Assembly (NCBI GenBank): GCA_029983575.1
Contig: JASBZE010000021.1
Coordinates: 1 to 22,322, forward strand
Source: Peptostreptococcaceae bacterium
GTDB taxonomy: Bacteria; Bacillota; Clostridia; Peptostreptococcales; Peptostreptococcaceae
Length of the DNA: 22,322 nucleotides
Direction: 5' to 3'
A program made the translations under genes and the position numbers. The notes beneath the pieces were generated by a model, which saw only the letters and a program-made list of their open reading frames with translations, searched no databases and had not been told where the DNA came from. Below are positions 15,027 through 22,322 of the stretch, piece after piece. The first letter of the stretch is position 1; each line of letters begins with the position of its first letter.

Positions 15027-18000
15027 CTACTTTCCTAACTTATCTACGGCAGTTTGTGATAGAGTAGAATCTCCTCCAACTGGGGTTATAGCCTTAAATC
15101 CAGACTCATTTTTAACGTAATTTTCAACAACTAAATTACCAGATTTTCCGTTTGTAAGCACGACTGGCATATCAAGCGCCCCTGCAACTGGAGAAATTGC
15201 TAGTGCATCAGCTAAAACATTAGCATCCGTAACGAAAGCACCCTTTGCGTCTTTGAATTTGGATCTAGCAATGGCAAGGGATGTTTCATATCTACTTCTA
15301 CCTGCAAATCTTTCATTTACTTTGGCCAATCCCTGTATAGCTTCATCTGAAACGGATGATTTACCTCCAGCTACAAATACATCCTCTATTCCTAAGTCCT
15401 TTATAGAAGATTTTATTGTTTCTGGTGTTGAGTCTTTCTTAACTAGTAGAATTGGATAGCCTTCTTTTGCTGCAAATGGAGCAACAGTGAGAGAATCCAC
15501 ACTATTTTCCCCACTAGCTATAACTGCCTTGCCCTTCCTACCCGTTAAGTCAGCAACCTTCTTAGCTATGATTGCAGATGTTTCATATCTGTCCTTGCCA
15601 AAAATCCTCTCGATATTTAAATCTAAACCAGAGTCTTTTATAGTATCCATGACATTTGATGATATGGAATTTTCTCCTCCAATAATTACAACCTTCTTAG
15701 CGCCTAGCCTTTGAATCTCTGATTTAATCCTAGTGTCAAAAGAGTTCGCATGAGTTAATATTATCGGTGCCTTCATCAATTTTGCTAGAACTGAAGCTGA
15801 TAAAGAGTCGGAATCTTTCTCACTACCTACCAATACAACTGTATCTGCCTTATTAAAATATCTCTTGGATATTGCTATCGAAGTTTGAACTCTGTCTTGT
15901 CCAGCAATTCTCTTAGTAGATGCATTTGTATTTATATTATCTAAAGTTTCTGGTACATATGATGTCGAGCTTGAACTACTGCTTCCACCTCTGCCTGGGC
16001 TTGGTTTAGTTTTTTCCTTACCGTCTAATTTCGACATGGCTTGAATCAATTGATCCTTAGCACTATCTACATCTGTTTGTTTTGCATTCTTGTCTGAGTA
16101 AACATTTTTTGCATTCTCCAGTGCTTTATCAAATTTATCCTTGTCTTCCTTAATATCGTTCAAGTACTTAGCATCTTTTTTGATTTTTTCTGCCTTATCA
16201 ATCTCAGATTTTAGATCATCTTTATTTACAACAGTAGGTTTACCTGGTTCTGGATTTGGCTTATCCGGTTCTTTACCTGGGTCTGGTGTTGGTTTGTCAG
16301 GTTTTTTCCCTGGATCCGGTTCTTTTCCTGGGTCTGGTTTTTCATCAGCTTTTTGAACTGTCTTAATAACTTCTTTTGTAAAGTGAGGTCTATTGAAATT
16401 ATCATTCACCATATACCTAACTTTTACAGTATCGCCCTCTTTTAGCACAATTTCTTTAGTTACAGGAATTGTTAAGAAATCACCTTCTTCTCCAGTTTTT
16501 AGGTAATCTCCGAATTGGAATAAATCACCCTTTTTTTCAAAAAGCATTGGTTTTTCTATTCCTGGTAGTGTTAGCTCTATTGCATCTATCCCTTCAGGAA
16601 ATGCTACTTTAATATTTTCATCTTTTGCCTTTATGTCGGATAATTCTGGGGCATCCACCTTTTTAGCGATCGCTAATGTAAATGTAACATCCTCATGAAT
16701 TTTATCCGGAAGTAATTTATCATTTCCATCTTCATCTGTCTCATCATATTTATAATCGCTTAAATCCAATTCATACTCTTGACCATCATATGTTTCATCT
16801 CCTTTTTTAGGAGTTACATAAACCCAATTTTTAGCCTCATAACCTTCATCAACTGTATATTCAGGTATCTTAAATGCAGGATCAGCTTTCATAGCATCTT
16901 CAAGGGTAGTTTCGTCTTTAATCCAATATGCTCTCACAGAACCACTCTTTATCTCCGAGTTTCTTCTAGTCGCAAATGCTACCCTATGATAGCCTTCTGG
17001 CGCATTTACATTAGGATTATCTGGTATAATTACCAATCCTCTATCGGTAACAACCGCATCTGTAGCCTCAGAATAGTTTAGTACACCGAAATTATCCTTT
17101 ATTAAAAACTCTATTTTTACCTTTTGCTTTGGTTTTAATACTACAGTATTTGAAGTTTTTATTTTTATTTTTTCTCCGTTCTCCTCAGCCTTTAGATACT
17201 TACCAGACATATATACACCTTCAGATTCTTTTACATATAAATATGGTTTTTCTTCACCTGGAAGTGTAACCCTTATTCCGTCGATATTTTCGACAGTCTC
17301 TATTTCTATATCCCTTTGATATGCTTTTGCTGATAGTACCACTGGCTTATCGACGTGTTTTTTAACTGCTATAGAGAATGTAATATCATATTCAAACTTA
17401 CCTGGAACTTCTACTTCCTTTCCTTCTTCATTTTCCTCATAACTAATGAAGTTACTTAAGTCAGTCTTGTATATAGTTTCCCCAATATTTTGGTTTCCGC
17501 TTCCATTATCGGTAACTTGCCTCCATCCTACAACATCATATCCTTCTGATGGAGTTATAGATGGAATTGCAAATGCTGGATTTGATTTCTTCACATCCTC
17601 CATCTTAACATCTTCCTTGATGAAAAATGTCTTTTTAGCATTCTTATCTAAGGTTGCATTTTCTCTAGCCTCAAAATTAACCTTAACATAACCTTCTGGT
17701 GCCTTTGCTGTAGGCGAATCAGGAACAATTACCAAAGGATCGTCCACTTTTGGCTTATCCTCATCGGGATTTTCATTTCCAACGGTTTTCTTTCCCTCTT
17801 TTGTGGTGTAATCATTTTTGAAATTATCCTTTAAAGTGTATGTTACCTTGAAAACATCTCCTTCTTGTATCTTAACACCCGCATCTATTGGCAATGTAAT
17901 CTTTCCATCTTCTTCAGCTTCATCAGAAACTAAGAAATTTGATACATACTTCCCTTCGTTTTTACCATCTTTTTGCTTGATAAAATCCCCGGTGTGATCC

Positions 18001-18824
18001 TTATTTAGTTTAACTGTTATTTTTTCGACCCTCTCATCAGCATTGATAGTTATTAACTTGTCTGTTGCTTTTATCGGATCTATTACAGGATCTTCTATAT
18101 CTCCTACTACCGCTAACCTTAATTCTGTATCCTCATCAATAGGAGAATTCTTTATTATTTCTTGGTCATTTTCATCGTAGTCTACATCATAAAAATCGCT
18201 TAAATCATTTTTATATATCTTCCCAGGGTTCATAACTCCATTTATATCTGTAGTAAATGCCCAACCTATTGATTTATATCCATCATCAGTCTTAAACTCA
18301 GGTATTTTAAACTCAGTATTGGATTTAAGTGCATCAATTATAGGAGTATCTTCCTTTATGAAGAAAATTGACTTTTGACCATCATTTATTTTAGCGTGGT
18401 CAGACGCTTTAAACTCAAGTTTATGATATCCTTGTGGAGCTGTTTCTCCCGGTGTTTTAGGAATTATAACCTGAGGGGCTTCGGTATTTTTTGTATCTTT
18501 AGATGCTTCCCCATCTTTTGTTTCCTTTGGTGTTTCAGAAGCTTTTTGAGCAGCTTTTTCATTAACTTTATCCGGTATATTTAAAATCTTAACGGTGTCT
18601 GCCTTCTGAGCATTTGCGGCATAAGCCAAGTCACTAGGTAGCAAATTCATTGTCATAGCTACAGAAAAAGTAATCCCAGCTATTTTCTTTCCTAATTTCT
18701 TCCCATCGACTTTACTAGCTCCATCTTTAACATAAATACCATCTTCCTTGAATTCACTATAATTATTCTCTTTAATTTTTAAATCTATTTTTTTGTTGTC
18801 TTTATCTCTTTCGAACCTTATCAT
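15027..18824 (-). CDS. secreted cell-wall protein: three tandem modules, FIVAR, three CWB2 repeats
   Basis: The protein (1265 aa) is exported and should be held on the cell wall by CWB2 repeats, which bind wall polymers non-covalently. A basic stretch and hydrophobic segment (about 42-66, ending DLAYAANA) act as signal peptide, preceded by an unusually long charged N-terminus. Three related modules follow, starting near 118, 364 and 597, each opening with VII/VIVP, a Pro-rich turn, then APxGYxxxxF, FFIKED-like, GYxxxxW and ending with a LKDNF-like segment; they look like paired beta domains. Then come a PGKEPD-rich linker (827-864), a FIVAR helical domain (867-935), a serine-rich hinge, and three CWB2 repeats (about 970-1265) with RIAGQDR, FGKDRYETS and AGRSRYETS. 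The ATG at 18824 follows AGGGGGAAATT, and the gene starts 18 bases after the upstream paralogue, so they form an operon. Function beyond surface binding is unknown; adhesin or S-layer-like roles are possible. Confidence 0.85.
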   Translation of the reverse strand: MIRFERDKDNKKIDLKIKENNYSEFKEDGIYVKDGASKVDGKKLGKKIAGITFSVAMTMNLLPSDLAYAANAQKADTVKILNIPDKVNEKAAQKASETPKETKDGEASKDTKNTEAPQVIIPKTPGETAPQGYHKLEFKASDHAKINDGQKSIFFIKEDTPIIDALKSNTEFKIPEFKTDDGYKSIGWAFTTDINGVMNPGKIYKNDLSDFYDVDYDENDQEIIKNSPIDEDTELRLAVVGDIEDPVIDPIKATDKLITINADERVEKITVKLNKDHTGDFIKQKDGKNEGKYVSNFLVSDEAEEDGKITLPIDAGVKIQEGDVFKVTYTLKDNFKNDYTTKEGKKTVGNENPDEDKPKVDDPLVIVPDSPTAKAPEGYVKVNFEARENATLDKNAKKTFFIKEDVKMEDVKKSNPAFAIPSITPSEGYDVVGWRQVTDNGSGNQNIGETIYKTDLSNFISYEENEEGKEVEVPGKFEYDITFSIAVKKHVDKPVVLSAKAYQRDIEIETVENIDGIRVTLPGEEKPYLYVKESEGVYMSGKYLKAEENGEKIKIKTSNTVVLKPKQKVKIEFLIKDNFGVLNYSEATDAVVTDRGLVIIPDNPNVNAPEGYHRVAFATRRNSEIKSGSVRAYWIKDETTLEDAMKADPAFKIPEYTVDEGYEAKNWVYVTPKKGDETYDGQEYELDLSDYKYDETDEDGNDKLLPDKIHEDVTFTLAIAKKVDAPELSDIKAKDENIKVAFPEGIDAIELTLPGIEKPMLFEKKGDLFQFGDYLKTGEEGDFLTIPVTKEIVLKEGDTVKVRYMVNDNFNRPHFTKEVIKTVQKADEKPDPGKEPDPGKKPDKPTPDPGKEPDKPNPEPGKPTVVNKDDLKSEIDKAEKIKKDAKYLNDIKEDKDKFDKALENAKNVYSDKNAKQTDVDSAKDQLIQAMSKLDGKEKTKPSPGRGGSSSSSSTSYVPETLDNINTNASTKRIAGQDRVQTSIAISKRYFNKADTVVLVGSEKDSDSLSASVLAKLMKAPIILTHANSFDTRIKSEIQRLGAKKVVIIGGENSISSNVMDTIKDSGLDLNIERIFGKDRYETSAIIAKKVADLTGRKGKAVIASGENSVDSLTVAPFAAKEGYPILLVKKDSTPETIKSSIKDLGIEDVFVAGGKSSVSDEAIQGLAKVNERFAGRSRYETSLAIARSKFKDAKGAFVTDANVLADALAISPVAGALDMPVVLTNGKSGNLVVENYVKNESGFKAITPVGGDSTLSQTAVDKLGK

Positions 18825-18842
18825 AATTTCCCCCTGTAACAA

Positions 18843-21827
18843 CTACTTGCCAAAACGAAACATCGTCTTTAACTTATCTGAAATTGAACTTATTCCTCCG
18901 ACCAATGTAACCTTTTTAAACCCTGCCCTTTCTATTGTCTTTTTAGTAACTTCCATTTGGTCTCCATCTTTACTGATTAAAATCATAGCATTATCCTTGT
19001 ATGCATATGGTCCAATGGCTAAAGCATCGGCTAAATTTTCTCCACTGGCAACTACAACTTCCTTATCTCCGACTAGCTTTCTCTCTCTCAAAGAAGCCTC
19101 TATGAGTTTCTTAGAAGTTTCGTACCTATCTTTTCCAGCTATCCTCATAATTGATATTTTTTTAGAAGCCAATTCTTTCTCTACTTCTCTGGAAATTGAC
19201 ACATTTCCGCCTATTATAGTTGCCTCTTTTATAGAGTGTTTACTTATAAATTTACCTACTTCATCATTTAGCTCATTGTTTTTTGTCAATAGAACAGCAC
19301 CTTGGTATCTCTTTGCCATACTTGGGATGGAAAGTGCGTCTACCATATGTTCTCCACTAACCAATACCGCCCTATTAGTAGAATCTTTTTCGATTAATTT
19401 ATCAGCTACCATTGCTGAGGTTTCATATCTACTACCTCCTGCAATCCTCTCGACTTTTACGCCATCGATATCTTTGATTGCCTCATTTCCAACGACTGCT
19501 TCCCCGCCAATTATAACTACATTCTTTACTCCCAACCTCTTAATTTCTTCTTTTACAACGCTAGGGATGTTATTTTTATCAACGAGAAGAATCGGAGCCT
19601 TTAATGAATTTGCATAAGGAGCCGCTGTTAGAGCATCTGCATTATTAAATCCATTCACCAAGACTACTGTATCCGCTTTGTCATATGCCATCTTACTTAT
19701 ATTCACAGATGTTGCAAACCTATCTTGACCACTTACCCTTTGAGTTTTTACTGTTCTCTTATCCTTTAGAGCCTCAACTTCAAAATCAATCTCTCCATTT
19801 AGTTTATCTAGATCATCTGTATTTTGTGAATTATCTTTTCTCCATGATGAGCTTCCACCTTGACTACCACCTGGAGATGGCTTTGGTTTATCAGGTTTTT
19901 TCCCTTGATCTGGAGTCGAATTTGGTTCGTCTGGTTTCTTGTCTGGAGTAGGTTTTGGGTTTGACTTATTTGGATCTTCCCCAGGTTTTGGAGTCACTTC
20001 TTTTCCATCGATCTTAGACATAGTATCAACTAAATCTGCTTTTGCTTTATCTACATCTTTTTGCTTAGCATCTTTATTTTCATATACTTCTTTTGCCTTA
20101 GCAAGGGCATTATCAAAAGCTTCCCTATCCTCTTTTGTATCATTTTTATATTTTATATCGCTTTTTAAATTTTCAGCTTTATCTATCTCAGATTTTAGAG
20201 CATCCTTATTCACTACAACAAGTTTATCCGCTTCCTTACCTGGTTCTTGATTGTCTGGATTTTCCCCTGGCTCTGGCTTTTCCTTGCCGTAATTTAAATA
20301 CTCATTATATTTTTTCTCAAGCTCTACCCTTGTCTTTTTAAAAGTGGCTGATGATGATTTTTTTTCAGATAATACTTTATCTGCGTTATCTATTAGTTTT
20401 TTAGCTTCCTCAAGGTTATCCTTCTGTTCTTTAGGCATAGAATCTTTTGCTTGAGCAGCTTTAATGGTGTCGACTATCTTTATCAATGCATCCTTCTGCT
20501 CCTGGGTATCATCTTCAACAATTGCGCTAAGTTGAAATTTTCCAAATGCAAAAGTTGCACCTGGCACATTGGAGGATGTCGCGCCTCTTCTATTAATTTC
20601 AAAGCTTGCCATATCTCTTTTTATACTTACTGGTTCATAATTAAATTCCTGATATTTATCTTCTAAACCATCAGCTTTATTATTGGCTGGATTTATATAC
20701 TTAGTAGTTTTGAAATATATGTTGTCACCTACATCGCTTTTCTTGAGGTTTAGTTTAACTTGCTTTTGTGTCTCACTAGGTCTATCTACTATCTCATCCA
20801 CATCATACGTATTTCTTTTATTATTTTCACGATTTAGAGGAATTTCTTTGAATTCCCCCTCTTCACCAACTCTATACAGTAGATTATCCTCTACATACTT
20901 AGGCGTAACCCCTACTATTGGAAAATTATCTGATCCATATTTACTGCTAACTGATATTGTATAAGGTCTTTGTCCTTTTTTTATTAAAAGTGAATGCTCA
21001 TTTGTTATATCAATATCCTTTCTAGTTTCAGGATTATGATATTTAACTTTAAAACCCTCATCTTTTAGCTGTCCATAGTTAATCACCTTGTTCGTTCCAT
21101 CACTATAAGTAATTTCATACTGTATCTCATCTAGATTGATTTCATTACCTACAAAACTTTTATTATATCTAGTATTATTTCTTATCAATCTATATACATC
21201 AGTTTTAGGTGGTGTTTTCATCATTATTTTAGTAACCACCTTTTTTGTACTAGCTTCACGAGATGTATCCAGTGCATTTGTAGCTCCTACAGAAATAGCT
21301 CTTGCAGTAATTGTGGCACCTCCAATGGCATCATAATACTTATCGTACAAATCACCTCTTCTTTTTTCATACTCGGCAATCTCTTCTGGAGTTACGTTAT
21401 CTGGACCTTCAAAAAACCAGAATAACATATCATCCGCTATTTTGTATACATTTTGATCTCCGTCTAATAAAAATTTAATTATATTAGAACCATTTTCTTT
21501 GTAAGGTCCTCCATTTGCTCCTTGACCCTCTGTTGGTGTATCTGGATATCTATAGTTACCTTCATCATCCGCTAAGGCAATACTTTCTATGTGACCATTT
21601 TTTACAACAACTTTTGTTCTCACCTTATTTTCATAATCTTTGCTGTAAGAATAGCCTATTGCCTCTCCGTAATAGATTCCATCCTTATACTTTACATTTG
21701 GATTGTTGACCCCCATCTTCTCCTTGCTGTCTATCGCATCGGCATGATTTATTATAGCAGCAGCTGATGTTATAGCTATACTTGCAGCCATCGTAATAGT
21801 AGCAGTCCGTTTGAATGATTTGTTCAT
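18843..21827 (-). CDS. secreted FMN-binding domain protein with FIVAR and three CWB2 repeats
   Basis: This 994-aa protein begins with a signal peptide (about 1-31, AAAIINHADA). Residues about 46-188 match an FMN-binding domain: DGIYYGEAIGYSY, KVVVKNGHIESIAL and DAIGGATITARAI. The last resembles the DxxSGAT flavinylation motif in which ApbE links FMN to threonine, here T172, but with glycine instead of serine/threonine before GAT. A region of unknown fold (about 205-435) is followed by helical segments (438-512), Pro-rich linkers, a FIVAR domain (538-608), a long PGxxPDKP linker and three CWB2 repeats (about 697-994; VSGQDRFATS, AGGSRYETS, AGKDRYETS). It should be a wall-attached flavoprotein, perhaps carrying electrons outside the membrane as other extracytosolic FMN_bind proteins do; this is inference. 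The start follows GGAGGATAAT. It is first in the operon with the following CWB2 protein. Confidence 0.85.
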   Translation of the reverse strand: MNKSFKRTATITMAASIAITSAAAIINHADAIDSKEKMGVNNPNVKYKDGIYYGEAIGYSYSKDYENKVRTKVVVKNGHIESIALADDEGNYRYPDTPTEGQGANGGPYKENGSNIIKFLLDGDQNVYKIADDMLFWFFEGPDNVTPEEIAEYEKRRGDLYDKYYDAIGGATITARAISVGATNALDTSREASTKKVVTKIMMKTPPKTDVYRLIRNNTRYNKSFVGNEINLDEIQYEITYSDGTNKVINYGQLKDEGFKVKYHNPETRKDIDITNEHSLLIKKGQRPYTISVSSKYGSDNFPIVGVTPKYVEDNLLYRVGEEGEFKEIPLNRENNKRNTYDVDEIVDRPSETQKQVKLNLKKSDVGDNIYFKTTKYINPANNKADGLEDKYQEFNYEPVSIKRDMASFEINRRGATSSNVPGATFAFGKFQLSAIVEDDTQEQKDALIKIVDTIKAAQAKDSMPKEQKDNLEEAKKLIDNADKVLSEKKSSSATFKKTRVELEKKYNEYLNYGKEKPEPGENPDNQEPGKEADKLVVVNKDALKSEIDKAENLKSDIKYKNDTKEDREAFDNALAKAKEVYENKDAKQKDVDKAKADLVDTMSKIDGKEVTPKPGEDPNKSNPKPTPDKKPDEPNSTPDQGKKPDKPKPSPGGSQGGSSSWRKDNSQNTDDLDKLNGEIDFEVEALKDKRTVKTQRVSGQDRFATSVNISKMAYDKADTVVLVNGFNNADALTAAPYANSLKAPILLVDKNNIPSVVKEEIKRLGVKNVVIIGGEAVVGNEAIKDIDGVKVERIAGGSRYETSAMVADKLIEKDSTNRAVLVSGEHMVDALSIPSMAKRYQGAVLLTKNNELNDEVGKFISKHSIKEATIIGGNVSISREVEKELASKKISIMRIAGKDRYETSKKLIEASLRERKLVGDKEVVVASGENLADALAIGPYAYKDNAMILISKDGDQMEVTKKTIERAGFKKVTLVGGISSISDKLKTMFRFGK

Positions 21828-21886
21828 ATTATCCTCCTTTTTAATGTATGAATCTTGTTATTTTATGAATACAACAACAAATATTA

Positions 21887-21916
21887 ATTGTAACTTGTAC
21901 TCTTTTATATAGACAA
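21887..21916 (-). promoter_or_regulatory. possible promoter of the CWB2 operon
   Basis: The minus strand has TTGTCT (21916-21911), an 18-base gap and TACAAT (21892-21887), about 60 bases ahead of the FMN-binding protein gene. The region is very AT-rich, so such boxes arise easily. Confidence 0.35.
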
Positions 21917-22115
21917 TCATATCAAATAATAATGGTTATATCAATATTTATAAATAAAAAAAGTAATAATATATTTTCACCTTATTAAATATTTTTACAT
22001 CACATATAATATAGGATAATTTATTATATAATTATATCTATATTTTATAAGATATATCATTTTAATTATAAGTTTAATAGTATATTTCAAGTGATAAGTT
22101 ATCAATTAAATTTAT
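21917..22115. other. AT-rich intergenic region, no gene seen
   Basis: About 200 bases of extremely AT-rich sequence with many stops in all frames. I see no ORF, no stable hairpin with G-C pairs and no repeat above short TA-rich words. It may hold upstream elements of the CWB2 operon. Confidence 0.6.
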
Positions 22116-22255
22116 GGGGCTGTTGCAAAATTCCTAAAATAAAAAATGCGAGGAAATGAAAAAATCATCGTCTTTTTTGATACAATGTATATATGAAACA
22201 AAAAAATAATACACTGTCATTAACTAATTTTACACTAGTTAACGACACAATGTAA
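22116..22255 (+). mobile_element. insertion-sequence-like end without transposase
   Basis: GGGGCTGTTGCAAAATTCC (22116-22134) resembles the terminal inverted repeats of several Firmicutes insertion sequences, whose ends carry GGGxCTGTTGCAAA. About 60 bases inside it a reading frame opens at 22193 (MKQKNNTLSLTNFTLVNDTM), as a transposase start would, but stops after 20 codons at 22253-22255. The following sequence to the window end shows no continuation. I read this as a decayed or internally deleted element; the other end is not in the window. A TTAACTA/TAGTTAA inverted repeat lies within the short frame. The family is uncertain. Confidence 0.4.
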
Positions 22256-22322
22256 TTAAAATTAATCTTTTTTATATTTTAGTATCTTTATGATGATAGG
22301 TATCTTCGCTCCCTTTTTCAAA

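Noticed and set aside
15960..16370. Proline/glycine-rich repeats in the CWB2 protein as a CRISPR-like or mobile repeat
   Set aside because: They are in-frame coding repeats (PGKEPD/PGKKPD) of a linker, irregular in spacing and typical of wall-spanning proteins.
18793..19617. Long plus-strand open frame of 274 codons opposite the CWB2 genes
   Set aside because: It lies opposite a strongly supported coding region, shows composition of an antisense shadow and matches no family.

Overview
The window is from a low-GC, Gram-positive, strictly anaerobic amino-acid fermenter of the Clostridia/Tissierellia type. A member of the Peptostreptococcaceae or Peptoniphilaceae fits best. The grounds are a complete selenocysteine-dependent glycine reductase operon, AT-rich spacers, strong GGAGG ribosome-binding sites and cell-wall proteins with CWB2 repeats. 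I cannot name the species.

Left part, minus strand, about 8.46 kb down to 0.07 kb: a consensus sigma-A type promoter, a single-aptamer glycine riboswitch with a terminator-like hairpin, then grdX-trxB-trxA-grdE-grdA-grdB-grdC-grdD. NADPH-dependent thioredoxin reductase (TrxB) and a GCEPC-type thioredoxin (TrxA) would supply electrons to selenoprotein A (GrdA). Protein B (GrdE plus selenoprotein GrdB) activates glycine, and protein C (GrdC/GrdD) releases acetyl phosphate for ATP synthesis. Both grdA and grdB contain an in-frame UGA that must be read as selenocysteine, so plain ORF calling splits them. grdB has a clear hairpin just after its UGA. The spacers trxB-trxA, grdE-grdA and grdB-grdC are long for an operon and carry decayed tail copies, a repeated hexamer with palindromes, and a multi-stem RNA candidate respectively.

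Middle part: a threonine aldolase gene (minus) lies just upstream of the riboswitch promoter and could supply glycine. Divergent from it is a two-gene glycine betaine/proline-type ABC importer (plus): a binding-protein-plus-permease fusion followed by an overlapping ATPase gene with two CBS domains and an unusual acidic repeat at its N-terminus. A bidirectional terminator separates this from a convergent sodium:solute symporter (minus) of unknown substrate.

Right part, minus strand: two large secreted proteins in one operon, both ending in FIVAR, a proline-rich linker and three CWB2 repeats. The promoter-proximal one has an N-terminal FMN-binding domain, so it is a candidate surface flavoprotein. 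The second has three tandem modules of about 230 residues. The last ~500 bases hold an AT-rich upstream region and an insertion-sequence-like end without a transposase.

No CRISPR array, tRNA, rRNA, phage or obvious defence system was seen. The most unusual material is in the operon spacers and the FMN-carrying cell-wall protein.
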